Below are positions 25,979-34,508 of a stretch of DNA of 38,154 nt, piece after piece. Position 1 is the first letter of the stretch. Every line of letters begins with the position of its first letter. Under the pieces are notes generated by a model. That model was not told the DNA's origin and did not search any database. It saw nothing but the letters and a program-made list of their open reading frames with translations. The stretch is from contig DASUFE010000033.1 in the NCBI GenBank assembly GCA_036274675.1, forward strand, positions 1 through 38,154, in the 5' to 3' direction. This DNA is from DASUFE01 sp036274675 (GTDB lineage: Bacteria; Pseudomonadota; Gammaproteobacteria; HTCC5015). Made by a program: the position numbers and the translations under genes.

Positions 25979-28900
25979 CTACGCAGCGTAGAGCCAGACT
26001 CTCAACAGAGAGATCAACTGCTCGGGATCGACCGGTTTGGTGATGTAGTCGGAAGCGCCCGCGTCAAGGCACTTCTTGCGGTCGCCTTTCATCGCCTTCG
26101 CGGTCAACGCGATCACGGGCAGGCTCTTCTTGTCGTCCAGCTGGCGGATGCGGCGCGTCGCCTCGTAACCGTCCATTTCCGGCATCATGATATCCATCAG
26201 CACGGCGTCGACGTCCTTGTGCTCGGCGAGCATCGAAAGCGCCTGGTGCCCGTTCTCGGCGTAAAGCACGTCGATTGCATGGCCTTCCAGCACCGCGGTG
26301 ATTGCGAAAATGTTGCGCATATCGTCGTCGACCACCAGGATCTTCTTGCCGCGCAGGATGGGATCGCCGTGAGCCAGGCTGCGCAGCATCTTGCGCTTGG
26401 AGTCCGGCAGGTCGGCCTCGACCATATGCAGGAAGCGCGCAGTCTCGTTAAGCAGGCTTTCCGCCGAATGCACGTCCTTGATCAGCATGCTGCTGTTGAA
26501 CTTGCGCAGTTCCTCTTTCAGCTCCGGCGAGAGCGCCTCATCCTCGCGATAGGCGATGATCGGCAGGCGCCGGTACTGCTCGTCGTTCTTGAGCAGGCTG
26601 GCCAACTCAAGGCCCAGCAGGATATCCAGGATCACGCAATCGAAGGGGCCATCATCGCGCAGGAATTTCAAGGCCTGCTCGGGACTGGTGGCCGCGGTAA
26701 TGTTCACGCCGCCCTCGCCGATCAACTCGACGATGCCCGCGCGCCGGCTTTCATCCACGCACACGATCAGCAGGCGCTTGCCGTTGCGCTCCAGGAAATT
26801 CCGGATTTCCGCCAGGGTGCTGTTGACATCGGCTTTTTCCAGCGGCTTCTGCAGCACGGCGCGCGCGCCGAAATGCAGGGCGCGGTGGTCTTCGCCGTTG
26901 GCCGATATCACGTGCACCGGTATATGCCGCGTCCGCGCATCGTACTTCAAACGATCCAGCAGTACCCAGCCGTCCATGTCCGGCAGGCGCAGATCCAGAG
27001 TGATGGCGTGCGGCTGCAGGCTGCGCGCGAGCTGGATGGCCTCCTGGCCGGTCAACGCAACCACCGCGCGGAACGCGCTTTCACGCGCGAGGTTCATCAA
27101 TGTGCGCGCGAAGGTCTCGTCGTCCTCGACGATCAGCAGCACCCGGTCGGTGGGGGCGATACGCCCGCGATCGTCCTCGATCTGCCGATGCGGGCGCAGC
27201 GCCACCGGCGACTCATCTTCATTTGGCTGCTCCGGCTTCCGGACCTTAATGTCGGGCAGCCGCGCCTTAGCCTGCTGCAACTTGTCCGCCTTGGCGACCG
27301 AATAGTTCAGCGGCAACACCAGGGTGAAGGCGCTGCCCTCGCCGAGTTTGCTGCGCACGGACAGATCACCGCCCAACAGCTGGGCGATTTCGCGGCTGAT
27401 GGCGAGACCAAGACCGGTGCCGCCGTATTTGCGGCTGGTGCTGCCGTCAGCCTGCTGGAAGGCTTCGAAGATGATCTGGTGCTTGGAGGGGTCGATACCG
27501 ATGCCGCTGTCGATGACCGAGAAAGCCACCAGCGAACGCCCGGTCTCATCGGGCTGCAAGGCCTCGACCCGCAACTTGACCGAGCCTTTCTCCGTGAACT
27601 TGATTGCATTCGACAGCAGGTTGCGCAGAATCTGGCGCAGCCGCATGTCGTCGGTTTCCATCGTCTTCGGCAGGCGCTCGTCGATTTCGATGCTGAGCGC
27701 GAGGCCCTTTTCCTGTGTAATATGGCGGAACGAACGGTCGACGTATTCCTCCAGCACCGAGAACCGAATTTCGGCGGGGTCGATGGCGATAGTGCCGGAT
27801 TCGACGCGGGCGAGGTCGAGGATTTCGTTGATGAGCGCCAGCAGATCCGCCCCGGACTGGTGGATGGTCTGGGAGTACTCTACCTGCTTGTCATTCAGGT
27901 TGCCTTCCATGTTCTCGGCCAGCTGCCGCGACAGGATGAGCAGGCTGTTCAGCGGCGTTCTCAACTCGTGCGACATGTTCGCGAGGAACTGCGATTTGTA
28001 CTTCGAGGTCAACTGCAGCTGCTCCGCCTTTTCTTCCAGTTCCTGGCGGGCCAGCTCCACTTCGCGGTTCTTGCGCTCCACTTCGTCCTTCTGGCTGGTG
28101 AGCTGACGCGCCTTTTCCGCGAGCTCTTCGTTGGTCTGCTGCAGCTCTTCCTGCTGCGTGCGCAGCTCCTCGGCCATGCTCTGCGACTGCCGCAGCAGCT
28201 GGTCGGTACGCATGGTGGCCTCGATCGTGGTCACTACGATACCAAGACTTTCCACCAGCTGATCCATGAAAGCGAGCTGGTTGGGTGTGAAACTATAGAA
28301 GCTTGCCAGCTCGATGACTCCCTTGACCTCGGATTCGAACAAAATCGGCACCACCACGATATTGTTCGGCGAGGACTCGCCCAGGCCGGAAGCCACACGC
28401 ACATAATCCTTCGGCACATCGGTGATGATAATGCGCTTCTTGCCGAGCACCGCCTGCCCGACCATACCCTCGCCGACGTTGAAACTTTCGACAATGTAAT
28501 CGCGCTTTACATAGGCATAAGAGGCGAAAAGTTTCAGCGAGACGCCGCCTTCCTCATCGCGCTGCGCCATATAGAAGGAACCGTGCTGCGCGTTGACCAC
28601 CTCGACCAGCTCCGACAGCACCTGTTGCGCCACGGTGAGCAGGTCGCGCTGGCCCTGCAACATGCGCGTGAACCGCGCCAGGTTGGTCTTCAGCCAGTCC
28701 TGCTCCTGGTTGGCGCGCGTGGTCTCGCGCAGGGTGCGGATCATCTGGTTGATGTTATCCTTCAGGAATGCCACCTCGCCGCGCGCCTCCACATCGATGG
28801 ATCGCGTCAGGTCGCCCTTGGTCACCGCGGTCGCCACATCACCGATGGCGCGCACCTGCAAGGTCAGGTTACCCGCGAGCTCGTTCACGTTGTTGGTCAG

Positions 28901-31771
28901 GTCGCGCCAGATACCGGCGGCGCCCGGCACGTCGGCCTGGCCGCCCAGCTTGCCTTCGACGCCCACGTCGCGCGCCACGCCCGACACCTGGTCGGCGAAC
29001 AGCGAGAGCGTGTCGATCATGTCGTTGATGGTGGCCACCAGGGTCGCGATTTCGCCGCTGGCCTCAAGGCGCAGCTCGCGCTTCAAGTCGCCGTTCGCAA
29101 CCGCCGTCACCACGCGTGCGATGCCGCGCACCTGTTCGGTCAGGTTGTCGGCCATGGTGTTCACGTTGTCCGTCAGTTCGCGCCAGGTACCGGACACGCC
29201 CTTCACCTGCGCCTGGCCGCCGAGGATGCCCTCGGTGCCCACTTCGCGCGCCACGCGCGTCACTTCCGAGGCGAAGGAGCCGAGCTGGTCCACCATGATA
29301 TTGACGGTGTTCTTCAGTTCGAGAATTTCGCCCTTCACTTCCACCGTGATCTTGCGCGACAGGTCGCCGTTCGCCACCGCGGTCGTCACGTCCGCGATGT
29401 CGCGCACCTGGTTGGTGAGGTTGGAAGCCATCAGGTTCACGTTGTCGGTAAGCTCCTTCCAGATGCCGGATACACCGCGCACGTGCGCCTGGCCGCCGAG
29501 CATGCCTTCCACGCCCACGTCGCGCGCCACGCGCGTCACTTCCGCGGAGAAGGCGTTCAGCTGGTCCACCATCGCGTTGATGGTATTCTTCAGCTCCAGC
29601 AGCTCGCCGCGAACTTCCACCGTGATCTTGCGTCCCAGGTTGCCCTGCGCGATTGCGGTCGCCACCTGCGCGATGTCACGCACCTGGAAAGTCAGGTTCG
29701 AGGCCATCAGGTTCACGTTGTTCGTGAGCTCCTTCCAGGTGCCCTGCACGCCGGCCACCTTGGCCTGGCCGCCGAGCTTGCCTTCCACGCCCACTTCGTG
29801 CGAGACGCGCGTCACTTCCGCGGAGAAGGCGTTCAACTGGTCCACCATGGCGTTGATGGTCTCCTTCAAATCCTGCACCTCGCCCTGCGCGTCCACGGTG
29901 ATCTTCTTCGACAGGTCGCCGGTCGCGACCGCGATCGACACCTCGGCGATGTTGCGCACCTGGTTGGTGAGGTTGGTCGCCATCGAATTCACGTTATCGG
30001 TCAGCTCCTTCCAGATACCCGACACGCCGCGCACCACGGCCTGCCCGCCGAGCACGCCTTCGGTACCCACTTCGCGCGCCACGCGGGTGACTTCGTCCGC
30101 GAAGGAAGACAGCGAGTCCACCATCGCGTTAATGGTGTTCTTCAGTTCGCGGATTTCGCCTTTCACTTCCACGGTGATCTTGCGTGACAAGTCGCCGTTC
30201 GCCACCGCGGTCGTGACATCCGCGATATCGCGCACCTGGTCGGTCAGGTTGCGTCCCATCAGGTTTACGTTGTCCGTCAGCTCCTTCCAGATGCCGGACA
30301 CATCCTTTACTTCGGCATACACACCCAGGGTGCCTTCGGTACCGACAAGTCGCGCCACGCGCGTCACTTCCGCCGAGAAGTGATTGAGCTTGTCCACCGT
30401 GGAGTTGATGGTTTCTTTCAGGGTCAGAATTTCACCGCGCGCGTCAACCGTGATCTGCCGCGACAGGTCGCCCTCGGCGATGGCGGTGATAACCTCGGCG
30501 ATGTTGCGCACCTGGTTGGTCAGGTTGTTCGCCATCGAGTTCACGTTCTGCGTAAGCTCCTTCCACACGCCGGACACGCCCTCCACCTGCGCCTGGCCGC
30601 CGAGCTGGCCTTCGGTGCCCACCTCGCGCGAGACGCGCGTCACTTCAGCGGCGAAGGAGCCGAGCTGGTCCACCATGATGTTGATGGTGTTCTTCAGTTC
30701 GAGAATCTCGCCCTGCGCGTCCACTGTGATCTTGCGCGACAGGTCGCCGTAGGCGATGGCGGTGGAGACATCCGCGATGTTGCGCACCTGGTTGGTCAGG
30801 TTGTTCGCCATGGAGTTGACGTTCTCGGTCAGCTCCTTCCATACGCCGGAAACGCCGGGAACCACGGCCTGACCGCCGAGGCGGCCCTCGGTGCCCACCT
30901 CGCGCGCCACGCGGCTCACCTCGTCGGCGAAGGAACCGAGCTGGTCCACCATGGTATTAATGGTGTTTTTCAGTTCGAGAATTTCCCCCTTCACCTCGAT
31001 ATTGACCGATTTGGTAAGGTCGCCCTGCGCCACCGCGGTCGTCACGCGCGCGATCTCGCGTACCTGGGCGGTGAGGTTCGAGGCCATGAAGTTTACGTTT
31101 TCGGTCAGTTCTTTCCAGTCGCCCGAGACGCCGGGCACTTCGGCCTGCGCGCCGAGCTTGCCGTTCACGCCGACCTCGCGCGCGACGCGCGTCACCTCCG
31201 AGCCGAAGAGGCCGAGCTGGTCCACCATGTTGTTCACGGCCTTGGCATGCTTGAGGAACACACCCTGCACCGGCACGCCGGCGTAGCTGAGGTCGATCTT
31301 CTGGGTCAGGTCGCCCTGTGCCACCGCGGTAATCACGCGCGCCATTTCGTCGGTATGCGCGGTGAGGTCGTTCAGCATTTCATTGACGTGCGTAATGTAG
31401 TCGGACCAGCCGCCGCCCGCCACCACCGGACTGTACAACCGCTGGTCGGTGCGCCCTTCGCGGCCGACCGAGGTTCGCAGCCGCCCGAGATCGTCCGCGA
31501 AACCGGAGACACGGGTCACCAGTTCGTTGAAGACGCTGGCGATCTCGCCGTCAATGCCGGAATATCCGTCGGGCAGGCGGACGTCGAAATCGCCGCGCTT
31601 GAGCGAGCGCAAGGCGGCCAGTATCTGGCGCTGGCTGAGGGTGTTGTCGTCGCGGGTTGTGTTTTCACGGCTCTCGCGGCTCTGCTTGCGTGACGAGCCG
31701 TTACCCTTCGCCGTCTTGGCGTTTGTAGTGCCCGCGAGCTTGCTGCGCATGTTGGTGGCGGTTCTGCTCAT
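25979..31771 (-). CDS. Soluble poly-HAMP hybrid histidine kinase with GAF and three receiver domains
   Basis: A 1930-aa protein without membrane segments. A basic, probably disordered N-terminus (1-45) and a divergent HAMP unit (about 50-100) precede a 92-residue repeat with GDL boxes from about residue 154 to 985 (ten boxes, nine intervals). Then come a GAF domain (about 1040-1185), a coiled coil (about 1195-1260), HisKA with His1268 in MSHELRTPLN, an HATPase domain (N-box NLLSNAIKFTEKG, GGTGLGLAIS), and receivers with Asp1593, Asp1716 and Asp1860. Receiver 2 is degenerate (IVCVDES, no Pro after the Asp triplet). The layout recalls fungal group III osmosensing kinases. ATG at 31771 overlaps the upstream stop as ATGA and has AAGGAG 8 nt away; an ATG at 31795 is less likely. 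Convergent with mscL. Confidence 0.93.
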   Translation of the reverse strand: MSRTATNMRSKLAGTTNAKTAKGNGSSRKQSRESRENTTRDDNTLSQRQILAALRSLKRGDFDVRLPDGYSGIDGEIASVFNELVTRVSGFADDLGRLRTSVGREGRTDQRLYSPVVAGGGWSDYITHVNEMLNDLTAHTDEMARVITAVAQGDLTQKIDLSYAGVPVQGVFLKHAKAVNNMVDQLGLFGSEVTRVAREVGVNGKLGAQAEVPGVSGDWKELTENVNFMASNLTAQVREIARVTTAVAQGDLTKSVNIEVKGEILELKNTINTMVDQLGSFADEVSRVAREVGTEGRLGGQAVVPGVSGVWKELTENVNSMANNLTNQVRNIADVSTAIAYGDLSRKITVDAQGEILELKNTINIMVDQLGSFAAEVTRVSREVGTEGQLGGQAQVEGVSGVWKELTQNVNSMANNLTNQVRNIAEVITAIAEGDLSRQITVDARGEILTLKETINSTVDKLNHFSAEVTRVARLVGTEGTLGVYAEVKDVSGIWKELTDNVNLMGRNLTDQVRDIADVTTAVANGDLSRKITVEVKGEIRELKNTINAMVDSLSSFADEVTRVAREVGTEGVLGGQAVVRGVSGIWKELTDNVNSMATNLTNQVRNIAEVSIAVATGDLSKKITVDAQGEVQDLKETINAMVDQLNAFSAEVTRVSHEVGVEGKLGGQAKVAGVQGTWKELTNNVNLMASNLTFQVRDIAQVATAIAQGNLGRKITVEVRGELLELKNTINAMVDQLNAFSAEVTRVARDVGVEGMLGGQAHVRGVSGIWKELTDNVNLMASNLTNQVRDIADVTTAVANGDLSRKITVEVKGEILELKNTVNIMVDQLGSFASEVTRVAREVGTEGILGGQAQVKGVSGTWRELTDNVNTMADNLTEQVRGIARVVTAVANGDLKRELRLEASGEIATLVATINDMIDTLSLFADQVSGVARDVGVEGKLGGQADVPGAAGIWRDLTNNVNELAGNLTLQVRAIGDVATAVTKGDLTRSIDVEARGEVAFLKDNINQMIRTLRETTRANQEQDWLKTNLARFTRMLQGQRDLLTVAQQVLSELVEVVNAQHGSFYMAQRDEEGGVSLKLFASYAYVKRDYIVESFNVGEGMVGQAVLGKKRIIITDVPKDYVRVASGLGESSPNNIVVVPILFESEVKGVIELASFYSFTPNQLAFMDQLVESLGIVVTTIEATMRTDQLLRQSQSMAEELRTQQEELQQTNEELAEKARQLTSQKDEVERKNREVELARQELEEKAEQLQLTSKYKSQFLANMSHELRTPLNSLLILSRQLAENMEGNLNDKQVEYSQTIHQSGADLLALINEILDLARVESGTIAIDPAEIRFSVLEEYVDRSFRHITQEKGLALSIEIDERLPKTMETDDMRLRQILRNLLSNAIKFTEKGSVKLRVEALQPDETGRSLVAFSVIDSGIGIDPSKHQIIFEAFQQADGSTSRKYGGTGLGLAISREIAQLLGGDLSVRSKLGEGSAFTLVLPLNYSVAKADKLQQAKARLPDIKVRKPEQPNEDESPVALRPHRQIEDDRGRIAPTDRVLLIVEDDETFARTLMNLARESAFRAVVALTGQEAIQLARSLQPHAITLDLRLPDMDGWVLLDRLKYDARTRHIPVHVISANGEDHRALHFGARAVLQKPLEKADVNSTLAEIRNFLERNGKRLLIVCVDESRRAGIVELIGEGGVNITAATSPEQALKFLRDDGPFDCVILDILLGLELASLLKNDEQYRRLPIIAYREDEALSPELKEELRKFNSSMLIKDVHSAESLLNETARFLHMVEADLPDSKRKMLRSLAHGDPILRGKKILVVDDDMRNIFAITAVLEGHAIDVLYAENGHQALSMLAEHKDVDAVLMDIMMPEMDGYEATRRIRQLDDKKSLPVIALTAKAMKGDRKKCLDAGASDYITKPVDPEQLISLLRVWLYAA
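28790..31330 (-). repeat. Tandem HAMP-unit repeat, about 276 bp per unit
   Basis: Nine repeats of 92 codons, each reading roughly VxTAVAxGDLSRKITV, ELKNTINxMVDQL, VAREVGTEGxLGGQA and WKELTDNVNxMA. The DNA copies are also very similar, so unequal recombination could change the copy number, and assembly from short reads could collapse units. Confidence 0.9.
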
Positions 31772-33426
31772 TTTTGTTTGCTCCTTAAGGCCCATTTCAG
31801 ATCTTCAGGCCGGGCGGGTTTGGTGATGTGATTGTCGAATCCGGCCTGGAAAGAACGCTGCCGGTCCTGGTCGCGGCCGAAACCGGTCATGGCGACCAGC
31901 CGCGTATTCTTGTGTTCGGAGCGCGCGCGCACGTGACGCGCCACGCTGTAGCCGTCGAGCCCGGGCATCGCGATATCGACGATCGCCACGTCGGGCTTGT
32001 ACTGGAAAATCAGCTTCATGCCGTGCTCGCCGTTGACAGCGGTCCGCACCTTGTGCCCCCAGCTTTCGAGCAGGGCTTTCACGCTGACGCGGATATCGGC
32101 TTCGTCCTCGATCAATATAATGTTGAGCGGCGGGCCGTCCGGCACGGCGATCAGCTTCGGCTGCCCATCGGCCTCGGCGTTGCCTTCGGCCAGCGGCAGG
32201 CGCACCACGAATTCGCTGCCCTTGCCCACCCCTTCACTGAAGGCGCGGACCAGGCCCCCGTGCATGGTAACGAGGTGACGCACCAGCGTCAGCCCGAGGC
32301 CGAGGCCGCGACTGAAACCGTGGTTTTCCTCCTGCACGAAACGGTCGAAGATCCGGTCCAGCATGTTCGCCGAAATACCCTTGCCGTTATCGGCCACGCG
32401 GATCAGAGCCTCGGCGCCGTCACGCGCCCAGGTGAGTTCTATGCGGCCGCCGTTCGATGTATAGCGCGCCGCGTTGTTGAGCAGATTGGCAATCACCTGG
32501 GTCAGGCGCACCGTATCGGCGGCAACCAGCACCGCCTGTTCCGGCGGATTCACGGTCAAAGTATGGCCATTGTGGTTGATCAGACTCTCCACGCTGGCAA
32601 TGGCCTGTTTGACCACCTCCTCCACATTGACACAGCCGATCTGCAGGTTGATCTTGCCGCTGGAGATGCGCGCCATGTCGAGCAGGTCGTCAATCAGCCG
32701 GATCAGGTGGCTCACCTGACGTTCCATGATTTCGCGGATCTGGTTGAGGCCGTCGTGCTGGATGTTGTAGGTGCGGATCAGGTCGAGCCCCGTCACCAGG
32801 GGCGACAGGGGATTGCGCAGTTCATGGGCCAGCACCGCCAGGAACTCGTCCTTGTTGCGGTTCTCCTGGCGCAGCACTTCGGACTCCCAGTGCTCGCGTT
32901 CCAGCGAAATCCGCCGTTCCATTTCCAGGCGTTCGAGCTCGCGCAGACGGTGCGCCTGCTGCTTGACCTCGGTGGTTCGCTGCTGCAGATCGACGAAAAC
33001 CTTCGCCTTGGCGGTCAATATTTCCGGCACGATGGGCTTGAACAGGAAATCGCTGGCCCCCAGGCGGTAACCCTGCAGGATCTCCTCGTCGTTGCTGTTA
33101 TAGGCGGTAATGAAAATGATCGGCACATACCGGTTGCGCTCGCGCCTGCGGATCAGGCGGGCGGTCTCGAAACCGTCCATGCCGGGCATCTGCACATCGA
33201 GTATGATCAGCGCGAAATCGCGCGTCAGCAGCTGCCGCAAGGCCTCCTGGCCCGACTGCACCTTGACCAGGCGCCGCCCCAGTTCGCCGAGCGCCGCCTC
33301 GATCGCTACCAGATTCGACTTGTTATCGTCGACCACGAGTATGTCCGCCGGGGACTCGGAATCGACGACCACCTCCGGTTCAGACTGCGTTACGGCATGC
33401 TCCAGTATTCGGTGAATATCGGACAA
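31768..33426 (-). CDS. Hybrid histidine kinase: receiver - HisKA - HATPase - receiver
   Basis: A 552-aa cytosolic protein. The N-terminal receiver (about 27-145) has Asp77 in LIILDVQMPGMDG and Lys130. A coiled coil (about 145-192) follows. HisKA has His201 in LAHELRNPLSP, and the HATPase domain has NLLNNAARYTSNGG and GLGLGLTLVRH. The C-terminal receiver (about 434-550) has Asp484 in VAIVDIAMPGLDG. There is no sensor domain or membrane segment, so it probably takes phosphate from or gives it to partners; the next gene, the poly-HAMP kinase, overlaps it as ATGA. The start is TTG at 33426 with AAGGTG 7 nt upstream; no in-frame ATG exists before the first receiver motifs. Confidence 0.92.
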   Translation of the reverse strand: MSDIHRILEHAVTQSEPEVVVDSESPADILVVDDNKSNLVAIEAALGELGRRLVKVQSGQEALRQLLTRDFALIILDVQMPGMDGFETARLIRRRERNRYVPIIFITAYNSNDEEILQGYRLGASDFLFKPIVPEILTAKAKVFVDLQQRTTEVKQQAHRLRELERLEMERRISLEREHWESEVLRQENRNKDEFLAVLAHELRNPLSPLVTGLDLIRTYNIQHDGLNQIREIMERQVSHLIRLIDDLLDMARISSGKINLQIGCVNVEEVVKQAIASVESLINHNGHTLTVNPPEQAVLVAADTVRLTQVIANLLNNAARYTSNGGRIELTWARDGAEALIRVADNGKGISANMLDRIFDRFVQEENHGFSRGLGLGLTLVRHLVTMHGGLVRAFSEGVGKGSEFVVRLPLAEGNAEADGQPKLIAVPDGPPLNIILIEDEADIRVSVKALLESWGHKVRTAVNGEHGMKLIFQYKPDVAIVDIAMPGLDGYSVARHVRARSEHKNTRLVAMTGFGRDQDRQRSFQAGFDNHITKPARPEDLKWALRSKQK

Positions 33427-33527
33427 ACTGACACACCTTGTTGATTAGTACATGCTGACCCGTGAATCGAGTAACGGAAATGTTTCTTTTTGTTTTTTTG
33501 TGTTTGTCAGGATTTTACACGGCATTC

Positions 33528-33734
33528 CTAATAGTGGGAAACCAATAGCTGCAAAGCACCTTTTGTAAAGTTTACAAAAAATAAAATCATGGAAATCGCC
33601 GCGCTTATCACATACGGCAGCAACATTCCGATCTGGAATTGAAATCGGGTGATTACCTTAGTGGCTTGTAGGACGCCGGCGCTACCAGCTGGTAATTCTC
33701 CCGGATCCCATTGCGTTTTATCCGGGCTACTCAT
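33528..33734 (-). CDS. Possible small membrane protein
   Basis: 68 codons from ATG at 33734, 13 nt after the lipoprotein gene. The product has a polar start (MSSPDKTQWDPGELPAG) and one hydrophobic stretch (about residues 34-54, GMLLPYVISAAISMILFFV). GGAG is only 3 nt from the ATG, and a TTG three codons earlier is also possible. A 19-bp perfect palindrome lies inside the frame, so this may instead be control DNA for the kinases. No family recognised. Confidence 0.35.
   Translation of the reverse strand: MSSPDKTQWDPGELPAGSAGVLQATKVITRFQFQIGMLLPYVISAAISMILFFVNFTKGALQLLVSHY
33561..33579. promoter_or_regulatory. 19-bp perfect palindrome TTTTGTAAA-G-TTTACAAAA
   Basis: Nine-base arms around one central base, 135 bp before the start of the two-kinase unit. 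On the minus strand TTTGCA-N16-TATTAG, a fair promoter, begins just after it. An operator for a dimeric regulator is the likeliest reading. The TGTAAA/TTTACA half-sites resemble several known operator types, so the regulator cannot be named. Confidence 0.6.
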
Positions 33735-33747
33735 TGGCTCCAATCAA

Positions 33748-34440
33748 TCAGGGCCGCTCACCACCTGATTTTTCACAACCTTCGATTGCGCTTGCCAGGC
33801 TTTTCAGACCCCTTGCTCTCAAGCGGTCAGCAAGGACGTGGACACGACCGACAAATCCTGAATCATGAACATCAATACGCCATTCCAGATTGGAACAAAT
33901 ACTTTTCACGGCGGAATCTTCTGAAGATTTATCTAAAACAAGATCAAGCTTTTCGAACTTCTCCAACAAAGGCATGAGGTAAGACTCCAAATAACTTTCC
34001 GCCACTTCACCATCCAATCCAAACGGCATTTCTTTTGAACCTTTATTGAGAATTATACGGGCTGCATTCACATCCTGTTTTTCTATGGACAAATGCAACA
34101 ACTGATCAAGCGCTTTATAAGCATTATTAGGGAAGACATAGCAATTTAAATCACCCTGAATTCCAGAATCCTGGCTCACCAGATACTCTAAATATTCCCT
34201 TTCCTCTTCCGCTATTCCAAAATTTTCGGGAAATAAAACATCACAGACCGGCATTCCATCCAGCGTGACGTGTTTGACATGCACGTTACGCCATCCCTCA
34301 ACATCGGATAATCGCAGCGGATAGCCTGCAGGATTTACGCTCTTTTGCTCATTTTTATCCGGGAGCTTTTGTTCGCATCCCGCAAGCACTGCCCATGCCG
34401 CCAAGGCTAGAACAAGCGCTGCTTTAAATTTCGAAGGCAT
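33748..34440 (-). CDS. Lipoprotein of unknown function
   Basis: A 230-aa protein. Signal peptide 1-21 ends in the lipobox LAG-Cys22, so the mature protein is lipid-anchored in the envelope. The mature part is mostly helical and charged. Residues about 110-150 (NAYKALDQLLHLSIEKQDVNAARIILNKGS) look weakly like a helical repeat such as ankyrin. GGAG lies 8 nt before the ATG at 34440. It sits between the FimX-like gene and the two kinases, all on one strand. The base composition is AT-richer than the flanking genes, which may mark it as a later arrival. No family recognised. Confidence 0.8.
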   Translation of the reverse strand: MPSKFKAALVLALAAWAVLAGCEQKLPDKNEQKSVNPAGYPLRLSDVEGWRNVHVKHVTLDGMPVCDVLFPENFGIAEEEREYLEYLVSQDSGIQGDLNCYVFPNNAYKALDQLLHLSIEKQDVNAARIILNKGSKEMPFGLDGEVAESYLESYLMPLLEKFEKLDLVLDKSSEDSAVKSICSNLEWRIDVHDSGFVGRVHVLADRLRARGLKSLASAIEGCEKSGGERP

Positions 34441-34481
34441 CTACATCTCCGGCCTGAGCTTGAAAAACCTATTCCCCCAAA

Positions 34482-34499
34482 CCTCTCCCTTGAGAGAGG
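34482..34499 (-). terminator. Hairpin after the FimX-like gene
   Basis: CCTCTC-N6-GAGAGG (34482-34499), part of CCTCTCCCTTGAGAGAGGG, lies about 10 nt beyond the stop codon. On the minus strand only TTT follows before a G-run, so termination would be weak. Similar CCCTCTC hairpins are common as intergenic repeats. Confidence 0.35.
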
Positions 34500-34508
34500 G
34501 AATGGAAG

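Noticed and set aside
26219..30187. Very long open frame (1322 codons) antisense to the poly-HAMP kinase gene
   Set aside because: It mirrors the repeated HAMP units with His/Val/Gly-rich repeats, has no recognisable domain, and is a by-product of GC-rich codon use on the real strand. The same holds for the frames at 28593-30383, 30380-31693 and 31828-33444.
28790..31330. Regular 276-bp repeats considered as a CRISPR or phage array
   Set aside because: The units are fully coding HAMP domains without spacers.
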